A DNA stretch of 64,000 bases from CAIQIA01 sp945861105 (GTDB lineage: Bacteria > Cyanobacteriota > Cyanobacteriia > PCC-6307 > Cyanobiaceae). Positions 37,015 through 45,936 of this stretch are shown one piece after another. The position numbers and the translations under genes are program-made. The first letter of the stretch is position 1. Each line of letters opens with the position of its first letter. The DNA lies in NCBI GenBank assembly GCA_947488815.1, contig CANLCC010000001.1:93086-157085 (forward strand), in the 5' to 3' direction. The notes below the pieces were generated by a model. That model saw nothing but the letters and a program-made list of their open reading frames with translations, was not told the origin of the DNA and did no database searches.

Positions 37015-38730
37015 ATGGCCTACGAACCGCTGCACCATAAGTACAGGCCCCAGCGGTTTGACCAGCTTGTGGGGCAGGAGGCGATCGCCGCCACCCTCAG
37101 CCGCGCCCTGGAACGGGACCGCATTGCCCCGGCCTATCTGTTCAGTGGACCCCGCGGCACCGGCAAGACCTCCAGCGCCCGCATCCTGGCCCGCTCGCTC
37201 AATTGCCTGGCCGGTGCCGGCCCCACCCCCCAGCCCTGTGGGGCCTGTGAGCTCTGCCGCAGCATCGCCTCCGGTGCGGCCCTCGATGTGATCGAGATCG
37301 ATGCCGCCTCCAACACCGGTGTCGACAACATCCGTGACCTGATCGAGCGTTCCCGCTTCGCCCCTGTGCAGGCCCGCTGGAAGGTCTATGTGATCGACGA
37401 GTGCCACATGCTCTCGACCGCAGCATTCAATGCATTGCTCAAGACCCTGGAGGAGCCGCCGCCACGGGTGGTGTTTGTGCTGGCCACCACCGATCCCCAG
37501 CGGGTGTTGCCGACGATCCTCTCCCGTTGCCAGCGGTTTGACTTCCGTCGCATTCCGCTGGACGACCTCGAGCGCCACCTCACCTGGATTGCCGCCGAGG
37601 AGTCGATCGCCATCCAGCCGGAGGCGCTCCATCTGGTCGCCCAGCTTGCCCAGGGGGGGCTGCGGGATGCCGAAAGCCTGCTGGATCAGCTGAGCCTGCT
37701 GCCGGCGCCGGTCGAGCCCCAGATGGTGTGGGACCTGCTGGGGGCGGTGCCGGAGCAGGAACTGCTGCAGCTGGGTGAAGCCCTGGCGGACGCCGATCCG
37801 GTCGCCCTGCTGGCGGCAGGCCGCACCCTGCTGGACCGGGGTCGCGAGCCTGCCGCGGTGCTGCAGGGTCTGGCGGGGTTGCTGCGGGATCTGGCGCTGG
37901 TGGCCGCCGCCCCTGATCGGCCCGAACTGACCTCCTTCTCGCCTGCCAGCCGCGGAGCACTGCCCGACCTTGCCAGGCGCCTGGGTCCCCAGCGGTTGCT
38001 GCGCTGGCAGCAGGGCCTGCGGGGCAGCGAAGCCCAGCTGCGTCAGAGCGCCCAGCCACGGCTCTGGCTTGAGGTGCTGTTGCTGGGACTGCTGGCGGAG
38101 GCGGCCCCGGCGCCTTCCCTCACCCCGTCCCTGTCTTCGCCTCCAGCCGCAGCCCCCACACCCACTGCCTCTGCCCCTGCCGTCTCTGCCCCTGCGGCCT
38201 CGCCACCCCCTTCTCCGACCCCGGCGCCATCCCCCGCGCCATCCCCTGCTCCTTCCCCCCCACCGGCGGGTGATCTGGCGGCCCTGTGGCAGCAGATGCT
38301 GGCCAACCTCGAACTGCCCTCGACCCGCATGCTGCTGTCGCAGCAGGCGGAGCTGGTGCGGCTTGACGCCCAGCGGGCCGTCGTGCGGGTCGCCCCCAAC
38401 TGGCTCTCGATGGTGCAGACCCGCCTGCCCCTGCTGGAACAGGCTGCTGAGCGCACCCTCGGCAGTGCCCGCCAGGTGCTGCTGGAGAGCGGTCAGCCCC
38501 AGGTTCCGACCCAGCCCCAGGCCCCAGCCCCACAGACCCCACAGGCCCCCTCGGCCCCGCCCCCTGCGCCGGCCCCACCACGACCTCAGCCCCAGGCTCC
38601 GCCCGCGGCCCAGGCTCCCCAGAGCTACACCGAGGATCGTCTGCGCAGCCATGCCAGGCGCCTGGCCGACTTCTTCAACGGCGATGTGGTGGTCGAGCCG
38701 GAGGCCGAAGGGGATGGGGAGGCCGCCTGA
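37015..38730 (+). CDS. dnaX: DNA polymerase III subunits gamma and tau
   Basis: Clamp-loader ATPase. The 571 residues begin MAYEPLHHKYRPQRFDQLVG, then Walker A GPRGTGKTSSARILA, the zinc module with CGACELC, Walker B VYVIDECHMLS, and the arginine finger LSRCQRFDFRRI. The C-terminal part has two long Pro/Ala-rich linkers (about residues 363-419 and 496-537) around a helical domain. No slippery A-AAA-AAG type site is seen, and no intein interrupts the ATPase, unlike DnaX of some other cyanobacteria. It ends the rightward tig-clp-dnaX run and faces a GT2 gene 28 bases away. Confidence 0.94.
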   Translation: MAYEPLHHKYRPQRFDQLVGQEAIAATLSRALERDRIAPAYLFSGPRGTGKTSSARILARSLNCLAGAGPTPQPCGACELCRSIASGAALDVIEIDAASNTGVDNIRDLIERSRFAPVQARWKVYVIDECHMLSTAAFNALLKTLEEPPPRVVFVLATTDPQRVLPTILSRCQRFDFRRIPLDDLERHLTWIAAEESIAIQPEALHLVAQLAQGGLRDAESLLDQLSLLPAPVEPQMVWDLLGAVPEQELLQLGEALADADPVALLAAGRTLLDRGREPAAVLQGLAGLLRDLALVAAAPDRPELTSFSPASRGALPDLARRLGPQRLLRWQQGLRGSEAQLRQSAQPRLWLEVLLLGLLAEAAPAPSLTPSLSSPPAAAPTPTASAPAVSAPAASPPPSPTPAPSPAPSPAPSPPPAGDLAALWQQMLANLELPSTRMLLSQQAELVRLDAQRAVVRVAPNWLSMVQTRLPLLEQAAERTLGSARQVLLESGQPQVPTQPQAPAPQTPQAPSAPPPAPAPPRPQPQAPPAAQAPQSYTEDRLRSHARRLADFFNGDVVVEPEAEGDGEAA

Positions 38731-38758
38731 AGGTCTCAGACATCAGCCGGACCCGACA

Positions 38759-40129
38759 TCAGCCGGTCGTCACGGGCAGGCCGGCGTGCACTGTCTTGGC
38801 CCAGACCAGGCGTTTGGGGCGGGTGGCCATGCGCAGGCTCACCCAGGGAATGACGAGGAACCAGTGCAGCAGGTAAAGATTCACCAGCAGCACCGTCGGC
38901 AGGGTCGGGGCCGGCAGTGCGGGGCCCTCGCTGCTGCGTCGTCCGGCACGGACCAGGGCCAGGGCACTGAGGGTGAGGGTCGAGAGGGACAGGGGCCACA
39001 GCAGCGGTGACTGGCGCCAGCCCAGGGCCCCCAGCAGATCACCGCAGGAGGCCACCGGCAGCACGTACTGGATGAGGAAGAACAGCACCACGTCGAGCCG
39101 TTGCCGACGGGACAGGGGGGCGGTGAACACCAGCGCAGGCCAGTAGTCGAAGTAGCGCTGCAGACCACCTTCGGCCCAGCGCTGGCGTTGGCGCAGCAGG
39201 GCCGACCAGCGGGTCACCGGCTCCTCCAGCACAGGCGGATCCCAGAGCACGTGCACGGGATGGCCCTCCAGCAGAAAGCGGATGCTGAGGTCGAGGTCAT
39301 CGGTGACGGTGTCCTCGTTGAAACCACCGCACGACCGCACGGCAGTGCGACGCAGCACCTGACCATTGCCCCGCAGCTCCCCCACCCCGGCCTGGGCGAT
39401 GCGCCCCTGCTGGATCTCGGCGTCGAAGGCCATCTCGAGGGCCTGGGCCCGGGTGAGCAGGCTGGCTTCTGGATGCACGACCGCCTTGCGCAGCTGCAGG
39501 CCGTCCCAGTCGGACCCTGCCAGCCAGGGACGCAGGCGCTGCAACAGGTCAGGCGGGACGCTGGCGTCGGCATCGAGCACCATCAACCAGTCACCGTGCA
39601 GGTGAGGAAGGATGGCGTTGAGGGCGCCAGACTTGCCGCCGCCGGCATCCCAGGGGCGATGACGCACCTGCAACCGCGGATGGTGCTGGGTCAGTTCGTC
39701 GAGGAGCCGACCTGTGCGGTCCTGGCTGCCGTCATCCACGACCCAGAGGGTCACCCGATCGTCGGGGTAGTCGATGGCGCTCACCGACTGCACCAGCCGT
39801 TCGATCACCGCTTCCTCGTCCCGGGCCGCGACCAGCACATCGACCGAGGGCAGCGCACCGCCGTCCTCCAGGCCATCGGCATCGGCACGATCGGCCAGGG
39901 GCGAGCGGCCGGCCAGCAGGGTGCGCAGGCTGTAGCCCCCGAGCACGAGGGCGCAGCCCAGGGCCGGCACCACGCCCCGCAGGGGACCGAGCCAGTGGGG
40001 GGCCGCACCGACGCCCAGGCAGGCCACCAGAAAGATCAGCGCCTTCCGCCGCCGGCCATGGGACCAGTCCTGGGGGCTGTCACTGAGCTCCAGGGTCACT
40101 GCATCGTCGCCGGGATCGGTTCTCCCCAT
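38759..40129 (-). CDS. Membrane-bound family 2 glycosyltransferase (cellulose synthase-like)
   Basis: A 456-residue processive-type GT2. Two N-terminal membrane segments (ALIFLVACLGVGA, VVPALGCALVLGG) precede the catalytic domain with VDVLVAARDEEAVIERLV, WVVDDGSQDRTG, MVLDADASV (DxD), TVTDDLDLSIRF (TED-like) and RQRQRWAEGGLQ (QxxRW-like). At least three C-terminal membrane segments follow, from VVLFFLIQYVLPV to LLHWFLVIPWVSL. These features fit synthesis and export of a polysaccharide or transfer of sugar to a lipid. It is followed upstream by the SpoIID-like gene on the same strand. Confidence 0.87.
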   Translation of the reverse strand: MGRTDPGDDAVTLELSDSPQDWSHGRRRKALIFLVACLGVGAAPHWLGPLRGVVPALGCALVLGGYSLRTLLAGRSPLADRADADGLEDGGALPSVDVLVAARDEEAVIERLVQSVSAIDYPDDRVTLWVVDDGSQDRTGRLLDELTQHHPRLQVRHRPWDAGGGKSGALNAILPHLHGDWLMVLDADASVPPDLLQRLRPWLAGSDWDGLQLRKAVVHPEASLLTRAQALEMAFDAEIQQGRIAQAGVGELRGNGQVLRRTAVRSCGGFNEDTVTDDLDLSIRFLLEGHPVHVLWDPPVLEEPVTRWSALLRQRQRWAEGGLQRYFDYWPALVFTAPLSRRQRLDVVLFFLIQYVLPVASCGDLLGALGWRQSPLLWPLSLSTLTLSALALVRAGRRSSEGPALPAPTLPTVLLVNLYLLHWFLVIPWVSLRMATRPKRLVWAKTVHAGLPVTTG

Positions 40130-40153
40130 GACCTCCCCGCTGTCCAGGCGACT

Positions 40154-41725
40154 TTAGAGGGATCCCTCTGGCGGGAGTGATTTCAGGGGCTGCAGCCGGG
40201 TGCCTGGGAAGTAGTGGTCGAGGATGCGTTCGGTGCTCCAGCCCCGTCGAGCCAGATCGATGGCGCCGGCCTGGGAGAGACCGGCCCCGTGACCGAAGCC
40301 GCCGCCGGTGATCAGCCAGGCCTCGGGACCCTCGCTCTGGACGGTGAAGAGGGTGCTGGGCAGCATCGGCAGCCGTCGGCGGATCTGGTCCAGCCGCAGG
40401 CTGATGGCCCCGCTGCTCCCCTCGATCCGGAGGGTGCGCACCCGGCCGCTCGGCCCCCGGTCGGCCACCACCAGCTTCAGGGGACGGCCGAGGGCGTCGG
40501 CACCGGGGAGGGCCTGCAGCTGCTCCGCCGTCAGCCGCCGCTGCCAGCGAAAGCGCGGATGATCCTGGCCCCACAGGCCGCGGGGGTCAACGAGCATGCG
40601 GGCGACGGCGGGCTCGTCCCTGAGGGGCAGGCGCGTGCGCCGCAACCGGCTGGCGTCGCCGTCCACGGCGGGCCGCAGGTACGGCGGCGCTGTTCCGGCC
40701 CACGCTTCGTCGAAGCCGGCAATGACCCCGCCGTTGCTGGCGCTGTAAACCCCCTGGACGGGCCGGCCGTTCCAGACCAGCACCTGCCCCGCCGACGCCT
40801 TGAGGGCCTGGCGCAACGGCCCGTCGGCCAGCCCCGGTTCGCTGTACACCTGGCACTGGGTGTCGGAACAGAGGTGGTACCCATCCACGGCGAAGCGCTT
40901 CTGGTTGGCCAGGGCCCAGGTGCGCGCCAGCACCGCCTGGGCCCGCAGGGCCGCCGGTGGGGAGCCGGCCCCGATCTCGTGGGGAACCACCCCGGCCAGG
41001 TAGGTCTCGAAGGGAAGCTGCTCGATCAGGGTCCAGGTGCCGTAGGCATCAGGCAACAGCAGCAGCCGACCCGGGTGGCGCCCCCCCTTCCAGCGGAGGC
41101 CCGCCGTGGCGTCGATCCGCACGGGGCCCGCGATGTCGATGCTCCCGGTGGATGTCTCCAGCACCGGCTGCCAGCGTTCCCGATGGGTCTGCCGTTCGAG
41201 GCGTGCGGGCAGCCCCGCTGCCGGAGCGGTTGCCGGAGCCCACACCTCCCAGTCCACCGGCCGGGCCAGCACCGGGGTGACCCCCTGCTGGCGCCAGCGG
41301 TCGGCCTGGGCCTGGGCCGATTCGTAACTGGGGAAGGGCCCCAGCACGAGACGCTCAAGGGTGAGGGGCTGGGCCAGCGGCCGTCGCTCCCAGCGGATGC
41401 GCAGCTGGGGGGCCTGCTGGTTCAGGCCGGCCGCGTCGACCAGTCGCAGGGTGCCGCCGGCGGCGGCGTCCAGCACCAGCGGGGCCGCACCCTCTCCGGC
41501 TGGGAGGCGATCCGCCAGGGACACCAGCACCGTGGGGGTCTGTCCGCTCAGGGGGGCCGGCGGCCGGGTGGGCCAGTGCAGCGGCAGATCGCCGGCCCGG
41601 GTCGCGTGGCGGCAGCCACCGGCGAGTACCAGCAGGCCACCGGCCACTAGGCCGATCAGGGCGGCAGGTCGGCGGGAGCGCCGCCCGGGGGGGGCTGGTG
41701 ACGCTGGCACAGGGATTTGGCGCAA
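40154..41725 (-). CDS. SpoIID/LytB domain lipoprotein
   Basis: A 523-residue protein of the SpoIID family, related to the sporulation enzyme that degrades peptidoglycan stems, and to the amidase enhancer LytB. The N-terminus has Arg-rich residues, a hydrophobic stretch LIGLVAGGLLVL and a lipobox LAGGC, so it is probably lipidated and anchored in the envelope. A SPOR-like region (FPSYESAQAQADRWRQQGV) follows near 150. The SpoIID core has LPFETYLAGVVPHEIGAGSP, LRAQAVLARTWAL, STQ-type DTQCQVYSEP, SNGGVIAGFDEAW and GGGFGHGAGLSQAGAIDLA. Common in cyanobacteria despite lack of sporulation. Confidence 0.87.
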   Translation of the reverse strand: MRQIPVPASPAPPGRRSRRPAALIGLVAGGLLVLAGGCRHATRAGDLPLHWPTRPPAPLSGQTPTVLVSLADRLPAGEGAAPLVLDAAAGGTLRLVDAAGLNQQAPQLRIRWERRPLAQPLTLERLVLGPFPSYESAQAQADRWRQQGVTPVLARPVDWEVWAPATAPAAGLPARLERQTHRERWQPVLETSTGSIDIAGPVRIDATAGLRWKGGRHPGRLLLLPDAYGTWTLIEQLPFETYLAGVVPHEIGAGSPPAALRAQAVLARTWALANQKRFAVDGYHLCSDTQCQVYSEPGLADGPLRQALKASAGQVLVWNGRPVQGVYSASNGGVIAGFDEAWAGTAPPYLRPAVDGDASRLRRTRLPLRDEPAVARMLVDPRGLWGQDHPRFRWQRRLTAEQLQALPGADALGRPLKLVVADRGPSGRVRTLRIEGSSGAISLRLDQIRRRLPMLPSTLFTVQSEGPEAWLITGGGFGHGAGLSQAGAIDLARRGWSTERILDHYFPGTRLQPLKSLPPEGSL

Positions 41726-41775
41726 GGGGGGGTGAGGTTCTAGTCTGCTTGTTTGTGCCGAGCGACCCGGAGACC

Positions 41776-41976
41776 ATGCCCAAGCTCAAGACCCGACGGG
41801 CCGCCGCCAAGCGCTTCCGCATCACGGGCAGCGGCAAGTTCGTGCGCCGGCATGCCTTCCGCAACCACCTGCTCGACCATAAAAGTCCGAAGCGGAAGCG
41901 TTGGCTGGGCACCATGGCCGTCGTCGATGAGCGCGACGCCGACAATGTGAGCCTCATGCTCCCCTACGCCGGCTGA
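41776..41976 (+). CDS. rpmI: 50S ribosomal protein L35
   Basis: A 66-residue basic large-subunit protein. MPKLKTRRAAAKRFRITGSG, HAFRNHLLDHKSPKRKR and the C-terminal DNVSLMLPYAG are the family pattern. ATG 41776 is the family start. It stands 46 bases before rplT, the standard bacterial order; the usual infC is not in front of it here. Confidence 0.96.
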   Translation: MPKLKTRRAAAKRFRITGSGKFVRRHAFRNHLLDHKSPKRKRWLGTMAVVDERDADNVSLMLPYAG

Positions 41977-42022
41977 GCCGCGCGTTTGTCTGAATCTGAA
42001 CCTTTTCTGAACCACTGAAGCC

Positions 42023-42370
42023 ATGGCCCGCGTCAAGAGGGGCAACGTTGCCCGCAAACGTCGTAACAAGATCCTTCGTCTCGCCCGGGGTTTCCGTGGC
42101 AGCAACGGCACCCTGTTCCGCACGGCCAACCAGCGGGTCATGAAGGCCCTGTGCAATGCCTATCGGGACCGCCGTCGTCGCAAGCGCGATTTCCGCCGCC
42201 TCTGGATCGCCAGGGTCAATGCAGCAGCCCGCATCAATGGTCTTAGCTACAGCCGTCTGATGGGTGGCCTGCGCAAAGCCGACGTGCGCATCAATCGCAA
42301 GATGCTTGCCCAGCTGGCGATCCTGCATCCCGCCGCTTTCGAGACCGTGGCCGGAGCCGCCCGCGGCTGA
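42023..42370 (+). CDS. rplT: 50S ribosomal protein L20
   Basis: A 115-residue protein that binds 23S rRNA early in assembly. The sequence begins MARVKRGNVARKRRNKILRL and contains GFRGSNGTLFRTANQRVMKA, YRDRRRRKRDFRRLWIARVN and YSRLMGGLRKADVRINRKML, all family hallmarks. In many bacteria L20 represses its own operon; no leader structure could be judged here. A TPR gene follows after 10 bases. Confidence 0.97.
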   Translation: MARVKRGNVARKRRNKILRLARGFRGSNGTLFRTANQRVMKALCNAYRDRRRRKRDFRRLWIARVNAAARINGLSYSRLMGGLRKADVRINRKMLAQLAILHPAAFETVAGAARG

Positions 42371-42380
42371 TCCTGTGGCG

Positions 42381-42905
42381 ATGGAGATCACCCTGCCCCA
42401 GGCCTACCTGCTGGGCCTGATTGGCTTGCTTGGTGTCATCGCCGTGGTCGTCGGCCGGCAGGTGTGGCGTGTGCGTCAGCTGGAAGGTCGCCTCGGTGAC
42501 CTCGAGCGACGCTGCCGAGCAGCGGACGCCACGGCTGCCGATCTTTACGAGCTTGGCTCGGTGCAGCTTGAGAAGCGGCTCTATGCCCAGGCCACGGCAA
42601 CTCTGAAACAGGCCCGGGGCCGCCTGGCCGGTGAGCCCCAGGAGGCCAGGGCGCTGATCGAGAACGCCCTTGGTTTTGCCCTGGCCACCCAGCAGAAGCA
42701 TGGCGAGGCCGTTGTTCACTACCGGGCAGCCCTCAAGGCGAGACCCGCTTATCCGGTGGCGCTCAACAACCTGGCGTTTTCTTTGGAAAAGCAGCAGAAG
42801 CAAGGGGAAGCCGTGGAGCTGTACCGACAGGTGCTGGGTCTGGAGCCCGGCAATCGCACAGCCGGAAGGCGGCTGAAGCTCCTGGATCCTGGTCAGACCG
42901 CCTGA
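42381..42905 (+). CDS. Membrane-anchored TPR protein
   Basis: A 174-residue protein. One N-terminal transmembrane helix (AYLLGLIGLLGVIAVVVG) is followed by a coiled stretch (RQLEGRLGDLERRC) and about three tetratricopeptide repeats: DLYELGSVQLEKRLYAQATA, IENALGFALATQQKHGEAVV and ALNNLAFSLEKQQKQGEAVE. This form, next to rplT, is common in cyanobacteria and is annotated as TPR protein; its partner is unknown. ATG 42381 is preferred over GTG 42375. Confidence 0.78.
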   Translation: MEITLPQAYLLGLIGLLGVIAVVVGRQVWRVRQLEGRLGDLERRCRAADATAADLYELGSVQLEKRLYAQATATLKQARGRLAGEPQEARALIENALGFALATQQKHGEAVVHYRAALKARPAYPVALNNLAFSLEKQQKQGEAVELYRQVLGLEPGNRTAGRRLKLLDPGQTA

Positions 42906-42930
42906 AGACGGCGTCGTTGGCGGCCCTGGC

Positions 42931-43470
42931 TCACCAGAGCCCCTGGACGGCAGGGGCCTTGGCGGGACTCAGCTGCAGGATCGCGGTGGTTCCCATCTGC
43001 CGCGGGGCCTCCCAACGGCTGAGCCGCAGGGATTCGAGACCCTGGAAGGAGCCACCGGGCTCGAGATCCGCTGGCAGGGCATCGCCGAGCAGCAGCAGGT
43101 CGAGCTGATCGCTCTCGGCATTGAGGTTGCCGCTCACCGGAACGGTGGTGGGGCCGATGCGCAGGGAGCCAGTGATGTCAATGCGTTGGCCGATCGGCAC
43201 CAGCTGGTCGAGGCTCAGTTCGGCAGCCGTTCCGCGGGGGTTGTCGGTGCTGAAGAGACGGCCACGCCAGAAGCGCGGTGTGCTGGAGCTGAGCAGTCGG
43301 GCCCGGGCCACCGGGTCGAAACTGTCGACCTGGATCAGGGTGGCGTTGAGGGGCTCGAGGGGCTCAACCCCCAGGGCCGAATTGGCGGGCAGGGGCTTTG
43401 GCGCCTGGAACGGCCTGGCCTGCATCGGAGGGGTCGGCAGGGGGGTCGGAAGCGGCGTCGGCAGCGGCAT
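42931..43470 (-). CDS. Hypothetical protein with Pro-Leu-Pro-Thr repeat at N-terminus
   Basis: A 179-residue protein I do not recognise. From ATG 43470 it starts MPLPTPLPTPLPTPPMQ, a direct PTPL repeat. The remainder looks like a beta-rich domain (NATLIQVDSFDPVARARLLS, DQLVPIGQRIDITGSLRIG, SGNLNAESDQLDLLLLGDAL). No signal peptide, membrane helix or known motif is visible. The frame is open further upstream to 43578, but that would run into the divergent thiG start. Conserved hypotheticals of this look occur in marine and freshwater Synechococcus, from memory only. Confidence 0.6.
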   Translation of the reverse strand: MPLPTPLPTPLPTPPMQARPFQAPKPLPANSALGVEPLEPLNATLIQVDSFDPVARARLLSSSTPRFWRGRLFSTDNPRGTAAELSLDQLVPIGQRIDITGSLRIGPTTVPVSGNLNAESDQLDLLLLGDALPADLEPGGSFQGLESLRLSRWEAPRQMGTTAILQLSPAKAPAVQGLW

Positions 43471-43567
43471 CACCCCACAATTCAGATGGCGCCAGGCTAG
43501 GGGGAACCGTCCCCCGGTCCGGTCTGCCACCGCCAGCTGCCGATCCGTTCCTGCCCGCCCGTTCCCC

Positions 43568-44419
43568 ATGCCGTCCACCGTTTCGTCTCAGCCCGGGCCC
43601 GGAGTCGCCGCCGGCGACCCCCTGGTGATCGCCGGCCGCCGGTTCTGCAGCCGTCTGATGACCGGCACCGGCAAGTACCCGGATCACGCCAGCCTGCAGG
43701 GCAGCATCAGCGCCAGTGGCTGCGAGATCGTCACTGTCGCCGTGCGACGGGTGCAGAGCCAGGCCCCGGGGCACGAGGGCCTGCTGGAGGCGATCGACTG
43801 GGAACGGATCTGGATGCTGCCCAACACCGCCGGCTGCACCAGCGCGGAGGAGGCCGTGCGGGTCGCGCGTCTCGGCCGGGAATTGGCCCGCCTGGCGGGC
43901 CAGGAGGACAACAACTTTGTCAAGCTCGAGGTGATTCCCGAGGGCCGTCACCTTCTGCCCGACCCCCTGGGGACCCTGGAGGCGGCCGAGATCCTCGTGC
44001 GCGAAGGGTTTGCCGTGCTGCCCTACATCAACGCCGACCCTGTCCTCGCCCGCCGCCTTGAGGAGGTCGGCTGCGCCACGGTCATGCCCCTGGCTTCTCC
44101 CATCGGCAGCGGCCAGGGCCTCGGCAACCTGGCCAATATCCGGCTGATCGTCGAGCAGGCGCGGGTGCCGGTGGTGGTCGATGCAGGCATCGGTGTGCCC
44201 AGCGACGCCGCCCTGGCCATGGAGGCCGGTGCCGATGCCCTGCTGATCAACAGCGCCATTGCCCACAGCGGCAACCCCATCGCCATGGCCGAGGCCATGG
44301 CCCTGGCCACCCGGGCTGGCCGGGCCGCCTTTCTGGCCGGGCCGATGCCGAGGCGCCCGGAGGCCGTGGCCAGTTCGCCCCAGGTCGGCCGTGTCGGCCG
44401 CCCCGACCATCAGCCTTGA
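43568..44419 (+). CDS. thiG: Thiazole synthase
   Basis: Forms the thiazole ring of thiamine from DXP, dehydroglycine and the ThiS thiocarboxylate. The TIM barrel begins DPLVIAGRRFCSRLMTGTGK, then GCEIVTVAVRRVQ, LPNTAGCTSAEEAVRVARLGRE, FVKLEVIPE with the Schiff-base Lys, LPYINADPVLARRLEE, CATVMPLASPIGSGQGL and VVDAGIGVPSDAALAMEAGA. The 283-residue length is normal, with about 18 residues before the core. ATG 43568 was chosen because family likeness begins just after it; the frame is open further. Confidence 0.95.
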   Translation: MPSTVSSQPGPGVAAGDPLVIAGRRFCSRLMTGTGKYPDHASLQGSISASGCEIVTVAVRRVQSQAPGHEGLLEAIDWERIWMLPNTAGCTSAEEAVRVARLGRELARLAGQEDNNFVKLEVIPEGRHLLPDPLGTLEAAEILVREGFAVLPYINADPVLARRLEEVGCATVMPLASPIGSGQGLGNLANIRLIVEQARVPVVVDAGIGVPSDAALAMEAGADALLINSAIAHSGNPIAMAEAMALATRAGRAAFLAGPMPRRPEAVASSPQVGRVGRPDHQP

Positions 44420-44503
44420 CACCTCCGGACCCATGACACCTCTTTACGGCTTCGGGCCGCACCGGGGCCATCTCCATAGGGTCTGACCAGTCGGATCAAG
44501 GCC

Positions 44504-44683
44504 ATGGCGGTGACCAGGGAAGACGGCGGCAGGCTGAATGCCTTCGCCAAGGAGCCGCGGATGCAGTTCGTGGAGCCCGGCAGCGGTCCCGAAGGGCTGC
44601 AGCGGCTGCTCCCCTACCTCCTGGGGGGGGTGCTGGTGGTGGCCATGGTGGCGGTGGCTTTCGGCATCAGCGGCGGAGCCTGA
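44504..44683 (+). CDS. ssl1498 / Psb34-like light-harvesting-like small protein
   Basis: A 59-residue protein too short for routine listing. It reads MAVTREDGGRLNAFAKEPRM at the start, followed by one transmembrane helix LLPYLLGGVLVVAMVAVAFG and a short Ser-Gly tail. The pattern E-D/E-GGRLN-x-FA-x-EP-x-M is the signature, as I remember it, of the cyanobacterial Ssl1498 family; Ssl1498 has been called Psb34, a small protein bound to photosystem II assembly intermediates. It precedes sqdB on the same strand by 54 bases, a setting that fits a thylakoid role. Confidence 0.72.
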   Translation: MAVTREDGGRLNAFAKEPRMQFVEPGSGPEGLQRLLPYLLGGVLVVAMVAVAFGISGGA

Positions 44684-44737
44684 TCCCTGTAGTAGCTTGC
44701 CGGGATGGAGCACGGCTCCGTTCAACAGGAGACAGAC

Positions 44738-45931
44738 GTGAAGGTCCTGGTTCTCGGTGGTGACGGCTTCTGTGGCTGGCCCTGCGCTGTGAACCTTGCC
44801 GAAGCAGGCCACGACGTGGTCATTGTCGACAACCTGAGCCGTCGCAAGATCGACATCGAACTGGGGGTGGAATCCCTCACCCCCATCTCCACCATCGGCG
44901 ATCGTCTGCATGCCTGGCAGGACTGCGGGGGTCGGGCCATGCGATTCGTTGACCTTGACATCGCGGCTGAGTACGACCTGTTACTCGACCTGCTGCGGTC
45001 CGAGCAGCCTGGGGCCATCGTTCATTTCGCGGAACAGCGGGCCGCCCCTTATTCGATGAAGTCGTCGCGCCACAAGCGCTACACCGTCGACAACAACGTC
45101 AACGGCACCCACAATCTTTTGTGCGCCATTGTTGAAAGCGGTCTGGACATTCACATCGTGCACCTGGGCACGATGGGGGTCTATGGCTATGGATCCCATC
45201 GTGGGGCCACGATTCCCGAGGGGTATCTGACGGTTGAGGTGCCGCAGCCCGATGGCACTCGCTTCCGCGAAAAGATTCTGCATCCCACTGATCCGGGAAG
45301 CGTCTATCACATGACAAAGACCCTGGATCAGCTTCTTTTTTATTACTACAACAAGAACGACAGCATCCGCATCACCGACCTGCACCAGGGCATCGTCTGG
45401 GGGACCAACACTGACCTCACCGACCGGGATCCGAGGCTCTGCAATCGTTTTGACTACGACGGTGACTACGGAACGGTGCTCAACCGCTTCCTGATGCAGG
45501 CCGCCATCGGCTACCCCCTCACGGTCCATGGCACCGGTGGCCAGACCCGTGCCTTCATTCACATCCGCGATTCGGTGCGCTGTGTCGAGCTGGCCATCGC
45601 CAATCCTCCGGCCGCCGGTGACAAGGTGCGGATCTTCAATCAGATGACCGAAAGTCATCGTGTCCACGACCTGGCCGACAAGGTGGCGGCGATCACCGGT
45701 GCCACGGTCGCCCTGCTGCCCAATCCCCGCAAGGAAGCGATCGAGAACGATCTGATCGTCGACAACCGCTGCCTCATCGACCTGGGCCTTCAGCCCACGA
45801 CCCTGAGCGATGGCCTGCTCAAGGAAGTGGTCGACGTGGCCCGCCGCTGGGCCGACCGTTGTGACCGTCGTCGCATTCCCTGCGTCTCGGCCTGGACAGC
45901 CACCCAGGCCCGGGCCCTGGCCGCCGGCTGA
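44738..45931 (+). CDS. sqdB: UDP-sulfoquinovose synthase
   Basis: Makes UDP-sulfoquinovose from UDP-glucose and sulfite for the thylakoid lipid SQDG. The short-chain dehydrogenase-like fold begins VKVLVLGGDGFCGWPCAVNL with the NAD loop. HFAEQRAAPYSMKSSRHKRY, HLGTMGVYGYGSHRGATIPEGY and the YxxxK pair in SVYHMTKTLDQLLFYYYNKN are diagnostic. GTG 44738 has AGGAG six bases ahead, so I prefer it to ATG 44705; it gives 397 residues. sqdX follows after five bases, so the two-gene sulfolipid operon is complete. Confidence 0.97.
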   Translation: MKVLVLGGDGFCGWPCAVNLAEAGHDVVIVDNLSRRKIDIELGVESLTPISTIGDRLHAWQDCGGRAMRFVDLDIAAEYDLLLDLLRSEQPGAIVHFAEQRAAPYSMKSSRHKRYTVDNNVNGTHNLLCAIVESGLDIHIVHLGTMGVYGYGSHRGATIPEGYLTVEVPQPDGTRFREKILHPTDPGSVYHMTKTLDQLLFYYYNKNDSIRITDLHQGIVWGTNTDLTDRDPRLCNRFDYDGDYGTVLNRFLMQAAIGYPLTVHGTGGQTRAFIHIRDSVRCVELAIANPPAAGDKVRIFNQMTESHRVHDLADKVAAITGATVALLPNPRKEAIENDLIVDNRCLIDLGLQPTTLSDGLLKEVVDVARRWADRCDRRRIPCVSAWTATQARALAAG

Positions 45932-45936
45932 CGACC

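Noticed and set aside
37015..38730. Intein or programmed frameshift in dnaX
   Set aside because: The ATPase domain is uninterrupted, and no A-rich slippery site followed by a hairpin is visible.
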